This document shows, in pieces, positions 34,121 to 44,150 of a stretch of 64,000 bases of DNA (position 1 is its first letter; the number at the start of each line of letters is the position of its first letter). The position numbers and the translations under genes were made by a program. The notes under the pieces are model-generated. The model did no database searches. It was not told where the DNA came from and worked only from the letters and a program-made list of their open reading frames with translations. Source of the DNA: Synergistaceae bacterium (GTDB lineage: Bacteria; Synergistota; Synergistia; Synergistales; Aminobacteriaceae); contig JAIRYN010000017.1 in NCBI GenBank assembly GCA_031267575.1, positions 1-64,000 on the forward strand, given 5' to 3'.

Positions 34121-34912
34121 CTATCGCTTCAAGCCGTTGGCTATTCGAAGAAGGTCGTCCGCCGTCTGGACGCCTTTGGAGTTGGCTTCGTAGGCCCTTT
34201 GGGCGACGATCATACCTACCATCTCGTCCACCACCTGAACGTTGGACATCTCCAATAAGCCTTGGCGTACCTCGGACATGCCATCCACACCTGGCGCCGC
34301 CAACACGGGAGCTCCGCTAGCGTCCGTCTCTAAGAAGAGATTACTGCCCACAGACAAGAGCCCCGCTGGGTTGATGAAGCGCGCCAACTCCAGTTGTCCC
34401 ACTTCTTGGGTCGCCGTCTGCCCCGCCAGCTTCACGGAAATCATGCCGTCATTGCTGAGCATAACTTCGACCGCGTCCTCCGGAATGATAATAGCGGGCT
34501 CCAACAACAGCCCCTCATGACTCACGACCTGCCCCTCACCGTCTACCTGCCAGGCTCCAGCGCGAGTGTAACCGATGTTGCCATCCTGCATAATGACCTG
34601 AAAATACCCTTGGCTTCCCGCGACGGTCCAATCCAGTGGGTTGTCCGTTACTTGTAGGTTCCCCTCCGTCATGAAGGTGGGAGTCCCGACCACCCGGGTT
34701 CCCAAACCCACCTGAACCCCCGTGGGAATCGTGGAGTTCGGGTCCACCGGCGTACCCGGCTGACGGTCTATTTGATAAAGCAGATCTTCAAAATCCGCGC
34801 GCTTTTTCTTGTATCCCGTGGTATTGACGTTAGCCAAGTTGTGGGCTACAACATCGAGGTTCGTCTGCTGCGCGATCATACCCGACGCGCTGGACCAAAG
34901 CGATCTCAACAT
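34121..34912 (-). CDS. flgG: Flagellar distal rod protein FlgG
   Basis: 263 residues. MLRSLWSSASGMIAQQTNLD, then VVAHNLANVNTTGYKKKRAD is the canonical FlgG N-terminus; the C-terminus SNVQVVDEMVGMIVAQRAYE, then ANSKGVQTADDLL is the rod/hook helix that pairs with it. Length is standard. ATG at 34912 is used; a TTG at 34921 is closer to GGAGG but gives an unusual start. 159 bp from flgF, a gap that holds an IS605-type hairpin. Confidence 0.95.
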   Translation of the reverse strand: MLRSLWSSASGMIAQQTNLDVVAHNLANVNTTGYKKKRADFEDLLYQIDRQPGTPVDPNSTIPTGVQVGLGTRVVGTPTFMTEGNLQVTDNPLDWTVAGSQGYFQVIMQDGNIGYTRAGAWQVDGEGQVVSHEGLLLEPAIIIPEDAVEVMLSNDGMISVKLAGQTATQEVGQLELARFINPAGLLSVGSNLFLETDASGAPVLAAPGVDGMSEVRQGLLEMSNVQVVDEMVGMIVAQRAYEANSKGVQTADDLLRIANGLKR

Positions 34913-35013
34913 AATTATCAAAAACCTCCCGAAGTTCTCAAAATGGGGTCAAGGGACAAATCCCCTGCGAGTTTTTTTAGTTAAGGGACGGTGCTTCAAG
35001 ACTTTTACTTGCA

Positions 35014-35050
35014 TTGACATACTCCCACGACTAAAGTCATGGGATTGTAA
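35014..35050. repeat. IS200/IS605-type subterminal hairpin (copy 2)
   Basis: TTGACATACTCCCACGACT is the same as the hairpin at 13575 but for one base. The stem is CCCACGACT (35024-35032) with AGTCATGGG (35035-35043) with one mismatch. No TnpB coding trace is seen beside it, so it is probably a solo transposon end in the flgF-flgG gap. Confidence 0.6.
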
Positions 35051-35071
35051 AATTATTCAATTTGAATAATT

Positions 35072-35878
35072 TTACTGCCTGCCGTATGAGGTAATCAGCT
35101 TGCCATTTTGCTCGTCGTGGGTCATCAGGGCTTTCGAAGCGCCCTCGTAAGCGCGCTGGGCCTCGATCATCCGCACCATTTCCTCCACCACACTGACGTT
35201 GGACATCTCAACAGCCCCTGTCATGAGCCTCACGTTCTCCACACCCACTGGCCCCCCAGAGTTGTCGTTGACCGCCAGGGTATTCCGGCCCACCTGCTGA
35301 AGGTATGTGGGATTTTCAAAGGTGAATAGGGCCAACTGCCCTACTATTTCTCCATCAGCGAGAACTTGGCCATCGCTCAGAATCTGAGCTGCGGCGGCGT
35401 CTCCGATTGCAATAGGGCCTCCGTCACCCTGAACACTCATCCCATCTAAAGTGACTAGCGTCCCATCCTGCCCCACCAGAAAATTACCCTGCCGCGTGTA
35501 ATAGGTGTTGCCTTGGTTGTCCTGGACGGAAAAAAAACCGGGTCCGTCGATAGCCACGTCAAAAGGCGCGTCCGTGGTGCGGACCACGCCGGGACGGATA
35601 TCCATGTTGCTCTCGGAGTAAATATTGGCCAGGGCCATTCCCCCGATGCCCTGCTTGCCCTTCCAGTTCATCGTGAAAGGCGGAGCAGTCATGAGCTTAA
35701 TTTCCCCGTCCTCCGAGACTTTCTCGACACGATCCATCAAAGCGCTGAACTCCGCGTTGACTGGAACTCGTCGGCGGAACCCCACCGTATCAACGTTAGC
35801 AAGGTTATTCGTCACTACGTCCAAATGTGTTTCCTGTATCAACATGGCCGAACAGGCCGAATAAAGTCCTCGATTCAC
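35072..35878 (-). CDS. flgF: Flagellar hook-basal body protein FlgF-like
   Basis: 268 residues. MNRGLYSACSAMLIQETHLD, then VVTNNLANVDTVGFRRR and the C-terminal SNVSVVEEMVRMIEAQRAYE place it in the FlgF/FlgG rod family. It stands first, ahead of flgG, and matches the FlhO/FlgF type next to an mbl-like gene as in Bacillus (mbl-flhO-flhP). Forms the proximal rod. GTG start at 35878 after a G-rich stretch. Confidence 0.9.
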   Translation of the reverse strand: MNRGLYSACSAMLIQETHLDVVTNNLANVDTVGFRRRVPVNAEFSALMDRVEKVSEDGEIKLMTAPPFTMNWKGKQGIGGMALANIYSESNMDIRPGVVRTTDAPFDVAIDGPGFFSVQDNQGNTYYTRQGNFLVGQDGTLVTLDGMSVQGDGGPIAIGDAAAAQILSDGQVLADGEIVGQLALFTFENPTYLQQVGRNTLAVNDNSGGPVGVENVRLMTGAVEMSNVSVVEEMVRMIEAQRAYEGASKALMTHDEQNGKLITSYGRQ

Positions 35879-35900
35879 GACGCGCCCCCAGTGTTTCTTA

Positions 35901-35971
35901 ATTTAAACATTTCAATATCTCATAATTTCATATTTAAACATTTCAATATTTCATATTTAAACATTTCAATA
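35901..35971. repeat. Three spaced copies of a 17-bp AT-rich repeat
   Basis: ATTTAAACATTTCAATA occurs at 35901-35917, 35932-35948 and 35955-35971, with CATAATTTCAT-like spacers. The last copy runs into the 3' end of the mreB-like gene. It fills the gap to flgF. Confidence 0.9.
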
Positions 35972-37012
35972 CCTGCGCTTTCGACCTCGCTTCACGTTCA
36001 CCAACAGCCCGCTGCGCCCTGTGTGTTTGAGCCGGTCAATTTCGGCCATCGCTTTACCCGTTCCCAAAGCAACACATTCCATCGGGTTCTCCGCGACAAA
36101 ACAGTTGATACCCGTCTGCTGGGTGATAAGTTCGGTCAACCCCTTTAGCAGGGAGCCTCCGCCCGTAAGCACGATCCCTCTATCGATAATATCGGCCGAA
36201 AGTTCGGGGGGCGTTAATTCTAAAACGTTACGAACTCCATCCACCAATGTCTGAACCATCTCCCCGATGGCCATGTTCACCGCGGAGCTGGAGACCTCAA
36301 TCTGACGAGGTAGCCCCTGAACCAGGTCGCGCCCTTTGATGATCATGCGAAGGTCCTCTTCCAGGGGGATGCAGGTTCCGATCATGATCTTCAGATTTTC
36401 CGCTGTTTGCTCGCCGATGGCCAAGTTGTACTGGCGGCGCAGGTAGCGCATAATGCCCTCGTCGAACTTGTCGCCGCCGATCCGCAGGGATTTAGAGACC
36501 ACCACCCCCCCTAGGGAGATGACGGCGATGTCGGTGGTTCCTCCGCCGATGTCCACCAGCATCTTGCCCCGGGCCTCCTCCACGTTGAGGTTGGCTCCAA
36601 TGGCGGCAGCCATAGGCTCCTCGATCAAATAAGCCTCTTTGGCCCCTACCTCCAGGGCCGCTTCCAGCACAGCGCGTCGTTCCACGTCCGTAGCCCCCGA
36701 CGGCACGCAGATCATCGCCCGGTTTTTGAAAAAGCGATCCCATCCCTTGGTCACACGCCTCATGAAGTGCTGAAGCATGGCCTCCGTCATGGAGTAGTCA
36801 GCAATGACTCCGTCCCGCAGGGGGCGCACCGAAACGATGCTTCCCGGCGTTCTGCCCACCATGTTTTTGGCCTCGTAGCCCACGGCCAGGATGTTGCCGT
36901 TGTCGAGATCCACGGCGACTACTGATGGTTCCCGCAGGACTACACCGCGTCGTTTTTCGTAAATGAGGATCGTAGCCGTACCGAGGTCTATCCCAATATC
37001 CGTTCCGAACAT
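35966..37012 (-). CDS. Rod shape-determining protein, MreB/Mbl family
   Basis: 348 residues. Actin-fold marks: TDIGIDLGTATILIYEKRRG (phosphate 1), LVDIGGGTTDIAVISLGGVV (phosphate 2) and GIVLTGGGSLLKGLTELI (adenosine). MreB filaments guide side-wall synthesis. The neighbouring flgF/flgG genes suggest the Mbl-like paralogue. A very good AGGAGGAG precedes the ATG. The C-terminus GRKRRY is basic. Confidence 0.94.
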   Translation of the reverse strand: MFGTDIGIDLGTATILIYEKRRGVVLREPSVVAVDLDNGNILAVGYEAKNMVGRTPGSIVSVRPLRDGVIADYSMTEAMLQHFMRRVTKGWDRFFKNRAMICVPSGATDVERRAVLEAALEVGAKEAYLIEEPMAAAIGANLNVEEARGKMLVDIGGGTTDIAVISLGGVVVSKSLRIGGDKFDEGIMRYLRRQYNLAIGEQTAENLKIMIGTCIPLEEDLRMIIKGRDLVQGLPRQIEVSSSAVNMAIGEMVQTLVDGVRNVLELTPPELSADIIDRGIVLTGGGSLLKGLTELITQQTGINCFVAENPMECVALGTGKAMAEIDRLKHTGRSGLLVNVKRGRKRRY

Positions 37013-37024
37013 CCGCTACTCCTC

Positions 37025-37798
37025 CTAAGGGAACGCGTTCCCCGATCGGCCGACAAAAGTAAATTCATCATAGGCGGCGCGCCAGAAATAAAGCCCGCTC
37101 GCCGGAGCCGTCATCGCCGAAGCGTCACGCCCGCTCCCGCTCAAAAGCCCTTCGAGCCAGGTCGGCGGCTTCTCTCCACGTCCGACTTTATCGATATTTC
37201 CCACCATGATACGCACCATATTCATCAAAAAAGACGGCGCGCGTACCAGAATCAAAGACAGATCGCCCCTTTTTTTATAACGAACGCGGGACAATGTGCG
37301 CACGCTATTCTCCGGACACTCCCCTGTCTTGCAGAAGGCTCGGAAATCATGATCCCCCTCTAGGATCCGGCAGGCTTCCCTCACCTTTTCCGAGTCCCAA
37401 CAATATTTCCGCCACCAGACCAAATTTCGGAGGTGGGGCCAACAACTCTCGTCGTGCCAGACAAAATAACGATATTCCCTCCAAAGGGCACTGTGTCTGG
37501 CGTGAAAATCCTGAGACACTTCCCGAACTCGCATTAAAGACACGTCGGATGGCAGGTAAAAATTCGCGGCCTTCATCAGCCTACAAGGATCCCAGACTTT
37601 ACCTAGGTCGAAAGACACCACCTGCCCCACTGCGTGAACTCCGCTGTCCGTACGCCCCGCCCCCGTCACCTTCACCGGCTCGGAGGAAAGGTGCCCAAGG
37701 GCCTCCTCTATCACCTGCTGAACCCCCAGGGCCTTGGGCTGACGCTGCCATCCCGCGTAATTCGTTCCCACGTAAGCCACCTGCGCCGCATACCTCAA
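37025..37798 (-). CDS. truA: tRNA pseudouridine(38-40) synthase TruA
   Basis: 257 residues from a TTG at 37798 that overlaps the ecfT stop (TTGA) with AAGGAG eight bases upstream. The frame is open to 38401, but that part only shadows ecfT. Marks: AYVGTNYAGWQRQP, the catalytic aspartate in GAGRTDSGVHAVGQV, and FHARHSALWREYRY. Modifies U38-40 of the tRNA anticodon arm. Confidence 0.93.
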   Translation of the reverse strand: MRYAAQVAYVGTNYAGWQRQPKALGVQQVIEEALGHLSSEPVKVTGAGRTDSGVHAVGQVVSFDLGKVWDPCRLMKAANFYLPSDVSLMRVREVSQDFHARHSALWREYRYFVWHDESCWPHLRNLVWWRKYCWDSEKVREACRILEGDHDFRAFCKTGECPENSVRTLSRVRYKKRGDLSLILVRAPSFLMNMVRIMVGNIDKVGRGEKPPTWLEGLLSGSGRDASAMTAPASGLYFWRAAYDEFTFVGRSGNAFP

Positions 37799-38610
37799 AA
37801 AAGCGCTCCTTGGATCCCCGCGGCGTGGAGAAAAGCAAAAAACGCCGCCAGAAGCACGACAAAAATTGTAGCGCCAGTGTCTGTTTTTTTCCAGATCAAG
37901 GGACGCCTTCGCGTGCGCCCCTCTCCTCCTCGGTAGCCCCGAGCCTCCATAGCCAGAGCCAGTTCCTCCGCGCGCTTGAAGATGATGACGAAGAGAGGAA
38001 TGATCACGGGAAAGAAGGCTATCATTCGCCGCGCCGCGTTGCCTTGGTCCAGCTGAGCACCCCGAGAAAGCTGCGCCTTTACAATGCGGTCGGTCTCCTC
38101 CATCAAAAGAGGAATGAAACGCAGGGCGACGTTCATCATCATTGCGAACTCGTGGGCGGGAAAGCCGAATCTCTGGAAAGGCGACAGAAGGGACTCCATA
38201 CCGTCTGCCAGTTCCATTGGCGCCGTGGTCAGAGGCAGCAAAACAGTGAAGATAACCAGGAGCAAAAGACGCGCGGCCGCGATAAAACCCGTCTGGAGCG
38301 CGCCCAAGACGTCGGAGGTTTCCCATAGCCCTAAGTCCCATAAACCAGCCGCCAAGTTGAAAACAAAGGAAAAAAACACCAGAAAAAAGACGGGACGGCA
38401 CGACCTAAGGACCATCTTCAGTGATAACCTGGCCAACCTCGCTGCGCCCCAAAAGGCCAGCCCCCAGAAGAAAAGCGAGGGAAGGTCATCGGCGGGAAAT
38501 GTAGCCGCGAGTACCACCACCAGCAACAGCAACTTTGCCCTGGGGTCGAGAGAATGCACGAAAGACTTCACAGGAACATATTGTCCCATGACAATGGACG
38601 CGAAAGCCAA
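37795..38610 (-). CDS. ecfT: Energy-coupling factor transporter transmembrane protein EcfT
   Basis: About 271 residues, with several membrane segments and two coupling motifs, LSRGAQLD and MEARGYRGG, that contact the ATPases EcfA. SFVHSLDPRAKLLLL is the usual start of the family. The TTG at 38610 has AAAAGGAG ten bases upstream; ATG at 38589 is an alternative. ECF transporters take up vitamins or metals with a separate S-component. No EcfA or S-component gene lies within the window. Confidence 0.88.
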   Translation of the reverse strand: MAFASIVMGQYVPVKSFVHSLDPRAKLLLLVVVLAATFPADDLPSLFFWGLAFWGAARLARLSLKMVLRSCRPVFFLVFFSFVFNLAAGLWDLGLWETSDVLGALQTGFIAAARLLLLVIFTVLLPLTTAPMELADGMESLLSPFQRFGFPAHEFAMMMNVALRFIPLLMEETDRIVKAQLSRGAQLDQGNAARRMIAFFPVIIPLFVIIFKRAEELALAMEARGYRGGEGRTRRRPLIWKKTDTGATIFVVLLAAFFAFLHAAGIQGALF

Positions 38611-38691
38611 GAGATCGGAACTCCTTTTATGTGCGAATGCCAAAAACTTCAAAAAAGCTTCTGACTATTTTTTACTTTTTCTTACTTTTTC

Positions 38692-39039
38692 TTACTCTTT
38701 ATATTCGTAGCTCAAAATCTCCGCATCGCCCCAGAGTTTCTCCAGTTTGTAAAAATCGCGGCCCTTTCGGCTGAAGACATGGACAGCCACGTTGCCCGCG
38801 TCTAAAAGACACCAGTTGGAGCTGCCCACTCCCTCGACTCTCACCGCGTGTCCATCCCGCTCCAGAGCCTCCTGTGCCGCCTCAATCAAGGTCTTCATGT
38901 GCACCTCGGAGTTTCCCGTCACCAAAATAAACACGTCCGCGAGAGTTCCTATTTCTCCCAGGTCGAGGCCGACAATTTCCTGTCCCTTTTTGTCGGCCAA
39001 GGCATCACAAACATAGCCATACTCCGCAAGCGTACTCAT
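38692..39039 (-). CDS. rsfS: Ribosomal silencing factor RsfS
   Basis: 115 residues, the normal size. DVFILVTGNSEVHMKTLIEA, GSSNWCLLDAGNVAVHVFS and FYKLEKLWGDAEIL are diagnostic. RsfS binds L14 and blocks subunit joining in starvation. ATG at 39039 follows GGAGAA; an upstream frame extension is ignored. Sits in the usual obg-nadD-LCP-rsfS neighbourhood. A run of TTACTTTTTC repeats follows its end (38668-38696). Confidence 0.92.
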   Translation of the reverse strand: MSTLAEYGYVCDALADKKGQEIVGLDLGEIGTLADVFILVTGNSEVHMKTLIEAAQEALERDGHAVRVEGVGSSNWCLLDAGNVAVHVFSRKGRDFYKLEKLWGDAEILSYEYKE

Positions 39040-39086
39040 AGGCGGTCCATTCTCCCTTTTTTCTTTTTCTCTTTTTAAATTCAAAT

Positions 39087-40442
39087 TCAAAAACGAACAC
39101 CTTCTAGACGCTTGAAGATGGTCTCCTTATCGTGTCCCAAAATGACCGAGACCATCGACGCCGTTCGATTTTTTTGCACCAGCGATTTGTTGGAGATGCC
39201 GCAGAGCCGCGCCAATGCTTCCGCCGCCTGACGATCACTTTCCGTGGCACCTTCAGGATAGACGATGTTCGAGGTGTAATAGTCAAAGTGCCGGGCGTTA
39301 CCCGTGTAGACCACGTCAACCCCCAGCTTTTGGAAAATCTGGGAGGCCCGTTTGCCCAGCCCGTTCGCGCCGTCGCCGTTCAGAATGCCGATCTTGCCGA
39401 TCTGCCCCACCAGGTCCAAGAACGTTTCTTCGCTCAGACCGGGAGGCGTCACCGTCGTTTCATCGACAAACTGTCCTCTTACAAGCCCACCAGGGGCAAT
39501 GCCATTAGAGCCAAGGCCGCTGGGGCTTTCCTCGTTGGGGTCGGCGACCAGCAAAGGTGTCAATTGGGTGATGTCCAGAATCCAATAGCTCACATCCCCG
39601 ATGTAGGATGCCTTTCCTGGAGCCATAGCAACCTTGATCCGATCACCGGGTAACGAGTTGGCAAATTGCATAAGTTTGATGGCGTCTCTGGGGCTTAGAT
39701 CCGTGTTGACCGCGGCCACCGCCTCAGAGACCACAGACGCAATATTGGTGAGCGACCGAGACTTCAATTTCTCCAGGAGAAGGGAGATGACTCGCTGCTG
39801 GCGCTGAACGCGCCCGATGTCGCCCAGAGGGTCATGGCGAAAACGCACGTATTCCAACACTGTTTTGCCAGGCATGTGCTGCTGGCCCTTGGGGATGTTG
39901 ATGAAGAGCTTGGCGGAGTAATCCGTGTAAGCCAATTTCTTTTCGACATAGATGTCAATGCCTCCCATAAGATTGATGATGCGTGGAAAGCTGTCGTAAT
40001 TGATGATGGCGTAATAGTTGATGCCCACATTCAGAAGGTTCATCACCGTTTCTTTCAGAAGGTTGATGCCCCCGTAGACGTAGGCGTGGTTGATTTTGTC
40101 CCAGTGCCTCCCCGGAATGAAAACCCGCGAGTCCCTAGGGATGGAGATCATACGAATAGACTGGTTGTCCAGATCGAAGCAGGCCAGGGCAATGGCGTCT
40201 GAGCGGCGAACTCCGTCCACGTCGTCCAAGCCCACGACCAGAAGATTCACCGTTCCCAAGGTAGAATCAATCTTGAGAGAGGACCTTGGAGTGGCGTCGT
40301 CCGACTCTAAAGCGCCCCGCTCTGTCTCAGCCGACGGAACGATCAGCAACCGCTTGTATTCTTCCGCGATACGCCACGTGGCGCCTCCCACCGTCGCTGT
40401 CAAAACGAAGAATACGATGACGAATATCTTGAGAAAATTCAA
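39087..40442 (-). CDS. LytR-CpsA-Psr (LCP) family protein with LytR C-terminal domain
   Basis: 451 residues. One N-terminal membrane segment, then an extracytoplasmic LCP domain: VVGLDDVDGVRRSDAIALAC, ISIPRDSRVFIPG, DKINHAYVYGGI and YVRFRHDPLGDIGRVQRQQ hold the pyrophosphate-binding acidic and arginine residues. A C-terminal LytR_C-type domain follows (about 335-445, IGKIGILNGDGANGL). LCP enzymes attach undecaprenyl-linked glycopolymers to the cell wall. TTG start overlaps the nadD stop (TTGA), with GGAGG upstream. Confidence 0.92.
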   Translation of the reverse strand: MNFLKIFVIVFFVLTATVGGATWRIAEEYKRLLIVPSAETERGALESDDATPRSSLKIDSTLGTVNLLVVGLDDVDGVRRSDAIALACFDLDNQSIRMISIPRDSRVFIPGRHWDKINHAYVYGGINLLKETVMNLLNVGINYYAIINYDSFPRIINLMGGIDIYVEKKLAYTDYSAKLFINIPKGQQHMPGKTVLEYVRFRHDPLGDIGRVQRQQRVISLLLEKLKSRSLTNIASVVSEAVAAVNTDLSPRDAIKLMQFANSLPGDRIKVAMAPGKASYIGDVSYWILDITQLTPLLVADPNEESPSGLGSNGIAPGGLVRGQFVDETTVTPPGLSEETFLDLVGQIGKIGILNGDGANGLGKRASQIFQKLGVDVVYTGNARHFDYYTSNIVYPEGATESDRQAAEALARLCGISNKSLVQKNRTASMVSVILGHDKETIFKRLEGVRF

Positions 40443-41071
40443 ACCCGCGGCACCTCCGATCCTTTATAAAGTCCGCAGCTCTCGATGTAATTTTCGACCA
40501 AATGGGGAACGAGGAAACGGATGCTCCTCCCCTCACGGACGCGGGAACGAATTTCGGTGCTGGAAATGGCGAACTGTGGGATCTCCACCACCTTCAAGCC
40601 CCGGCGAATGACGTCAGGCAAAGCGCCCACCCCCGCCACGGAGTACCCCGGTCGAGTTGCCGTCACCAGCGTACAGAGAGACGGCAAACGCATGTAATCC
40701 TTCCACGTGTCGATGCTCAAAAGCGCGTCCAATCCCGTGATGAAAAAAAGTTCGAGAGGTTGAATGCTCCTTTCTAGGAACTCCTTCAACGTGTCTACCG
40801 TGTGGGACGCCAGCGCGTGAGATGAACGGTCACGATCAATTTCCGTGCGGGAAACGAAAAACTCCCGCACCCCGGCTGTGGCCAGAAGTGTCATAGCGTA
40901 ACGGTCCTCCGAGGGCGTGATAGGCCGGCTCCTTTTGTGAGGGGGCGTCCCTGTGGGAACGAACACAATCCGGTCCAGCGCCAACTCCCGCCGGCACTCC
41001 TCCGCCGCCAACAAATGGCCATAGTGAACGGGGTCGAAAGTTCCTCCCATAATTCCGATCTTCTCAGCCAA
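40439..41071 (-). CDS. nadD: Nicotinate-nucleotide adenylyltransferase NadD
   Basis: 210 residues. GIMGGTFDPVHYGHLLAA is the nucleotidyltransferase HxGH-type motif, FVPTGTPPHK and the late ISSTEIRSRVREGRSI complete the site. Makes NaAD from NaMN and ATP. TTG at 41071 is preferred (GGGAGG ten bases upstream) over ATG at 41101, which lacks a ribosome binding site. Confidence 0.93.
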   Translation of the reverse strand: MAEKIGIMGGTFDPVHYGHLLAAEECRRELALDRIVFVPTGTPPHKRSRPITPSEDRYAMTLLATAGVREFFVSRTEIDRDRSSHALASHTVDTLKEFLERSIQPLELFFITGLDALLSIDTWKDYMRLPSLCTLVTATRPGYSVAGVGALPDVIRRGLKVVEIPQFAISSTEIRSRVREGRSIRFLVPHLVENYIESCGLYKGSEVPRV

Positions 41072-41183
41072 AAGCCCCTGTCCTCCCTCTACGGGGTCCA
41101 TTACGAGGCCGAAACACTTTCACCCGGCACATCAGCTCTACTGCGCGCCGATTTTTAGATCGCCAGCCCCTAACCCGTCCCCA

Positions 41184-42605
<1,422 letters not shown>

Positions 42606-42658
42606 CTATAACTCCTCGGCAGAAAAAAGCGGGAAAAGAAAAGCGAAAAAAGAGAAAA

Positions 42659-42946
42659 CTACACCAGTTCAGCCGGTTCGATAGAGACAAACTTACGGTC
42701 GCCTCGCGTCGCGAAAGCCACCTTACCGGGCGTCAAAGCAAAAAGCGTAAAATCGCGCCCCAATCCCACGTTTTTGCCCGGGTGAACTTTCGTCCCGCAC
42801 TGCCGGACCAAAATATTGCCCGCCTTGACGAGAGTCCCCGCGTAGGTTTTAATGCCCCGGTACTTGGGGTTGCTATCGCGGCCGTTGGTAGAGCTACCCT
42901 GCCCTTTTTTGTGGGCAAAAAACTGTATATCGAACTTGAAATTCAC
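42659..42946 (-). CDS. rpmA: Ribosomal protein bL27 with cleavable N-terminal extension
   Basis: 95 residues. [20 protein letters not shown] is L27, preceded by the short extension [10 protein letters not shown]. In Firmicutes such an extension is cut between F and A by the cysteine protease Prp before L27 can work. The prp gene lies directly upstream, overlapping the rpmA start by four bases, so the same maturation is expected here. Confidence 0.96.
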   Translation of the reverse strand: MNFKFDIQFFAHKKGQGSSTNGRDSNPKYRGIKTYAGTLVKAGNILVRQCGTKVHPGKNVGLGRDFTLFALTPGKVAFATRGDRKFVSIEPAELV

Positions 42947-43275
42947 GATCTATGCACCTCCGAAACACTCACATGTCCGGCATAGCCAGACGCTATTTCC
43001 TTCAGGGACAACGCAATAGTCCTCGTCAAAAGATCCAGTTCCCGCGCTCGGCTCTTCGCCCACTCTACACGAATAAGAGGTATGGAGTCGTTCATCTCGC
43101 AGACCACATCTCCCGACGCCTTCGCCACGTCCCGGAGCCCCACGAGAAGCGCCTGAACCAGGGTCGAAACCGCCGCGCAGACCACGTCCTCCCCTTTGGG
43201 CTTTTGCCCGGAGTGACCTCGGGATTCCAAACCCACGAGCCCCTGGTTCTCCCAAAACAAAGTAACGTGCGTCAC
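42943..43275 (-). CDS. prp: Ribosomal-processing cysteine protease Prp
   Basis: 110 residues from the GTG at 43275, where the family start ([20 protein letters not shown]) begins. The histidine in [13 protein letters not shown] and the cysteine in [18 protein letters not shown] form the catalytic pair. Cuts the N-terminal peptide from bL27. Lies between rplU and rpmA and overlaps rpmA. GTG 43287 is an alternative start; neither has a strong ribosome binding site. Confidence 0.92.
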   Translation of the reverse strand: MTHVTLFWENQGLVGLESRGHSGQKPKGEDVVCAAVSTLVQALLVGLRDVAKASGDVVCEMNDSIPLIRVEWAKSRARELDLLTRTIALSLKEIASGYAGHVSVSEVHRS

Positions 43276-43297
43276 TCTAATCGGCACCGAAAAGGTT

Positions 43298-43609
43298 CTA
43301 GACGTCGATGCCCTTGACACGGATTTCGGTGAAATACTGGCGATGTCCGCGTAGACGCCGTTCGTTCTTTTTGCTCTTAAACTTGAACACCAACACCTTG
43401 TCGGCGCGGGCTTGGGAAAGAATCTCTGCCTTCACACTGGCTCCCTCCACTAGAGGCGTTCCGAACTTTGTGGAGTTTTCCTCCCCCACCATGTGGACCT
43501 TGTCAAGAACTATCTCTTGCCCAACTTCGCCCTCCACGCGCTCCACGCGAAAGACATCGCCTACCTGCACACGATATTGTTTACCGCCTGTTTCTACAAC
43601 GGCATACAC
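43298..43609 (-). CDS. rplU: Ribosomal protein bL21
   Basis: 103 residues, full length: MYAVVETGGKQYRVQVGD and the C-terminal KKNERRLRGHRQYFTEIRVK are unmistakable. Component of the 50S subunit. First gene of the leftward rplU-prp-rpmA-obg run. Upstream AGGGAGGAAAA gives a good ribosome binding site. Confidence 0.97.
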   Translation of the reverse strand: MYAVVETGGKQYRVQVGDVFRVERVEGEVGQEIVLDKVHMVGEENSTKFGTPLVEGASVKAEILSQARADKVLVFKFKSKKNERRLRGHRQYFTEIRVKGIDV

Positions 43610-43797
43610 TTTCTTTTCCTCCCTCCGCTGGTCCGAGGCTCCCTCTGATTAACCCTGACTCTGAGGATATTATGCCTCACCCATGCGATACACGATGCAC
43701 ATATCTCTGCCATCACTTTACGGCTCATAAATTTTAAGCGCAGAAGCCCCTTCCGTCAACCGCACATTTCGGACAGGATGTAATTGTACGCTATATT

Positions 43798-43890
43798 TTT
43801 TCAGGCTTGAGCATTTCAATCCTCCCATTTATCCTCCCATTTGCTTAAGTCCAGTTTCCATCCCTCAATTGAAATGCTCAAGCCTGAAAA
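43798..43890. repeat. 23-bp perfect inverted repeat upstream of rplU
   Basis: The left arm 43798-43820 (TTTTCAGGCTTGAGCATTTC then AAT) is the exact reverse complement of 43868-43890. The 47-bp spacer holds CCTCCCATTTAT/CCTCCCATTT as a 13-bp direct repeat. On the minus strand it lies about 190 bp before rplU, in a gene-free stretch (43610-44150) that also has a CTCGCGC-GCGCGAG hairpin (43975-43993). It could be a small transposon, a strong RNA hairpin, or a protein-binding palindrome. Confidence 0.85.
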
Positions 43891-44150
43891 GGAATCTTAA
43901 AAAGAGAAAAATGTCTGGAAAAGACGATATTCAATCGTACCTGTCTATCCCCTGTCCATCCATCAAAGAGATTTCTCGCGCCAGTAGCGCGAGTTTCCCA
44001 TTATTCCAAGATCAAGATATTATTCCAAGATATTATTTTATTCCGAGATATCTCGCGGATATCTCGCGAAATTGGCGCATACGCCAGATGATCGAAATAG
44101 TTTTCCGCGTCGTCGCTCGACTCAACGCCGCCAGGTGGCAGAATCATCGC

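Noticed and set aside
37294-38328. Long plus-strand open frame (344 codons)
   Set aside because: It is antisense to truA and ecfT, which have clear domain motifs; composition is proline/arginine-rich as expected for a shadow.
37799-38401. Apparent 458-residue fusion protein ending in TruA
   Set aside because: The N-terminal 200 residues are only the ecfT gene read in another frame (R/G/S-rich, no family). A TTG at 37798 with a good ribosome binding site gives a normal TruA.
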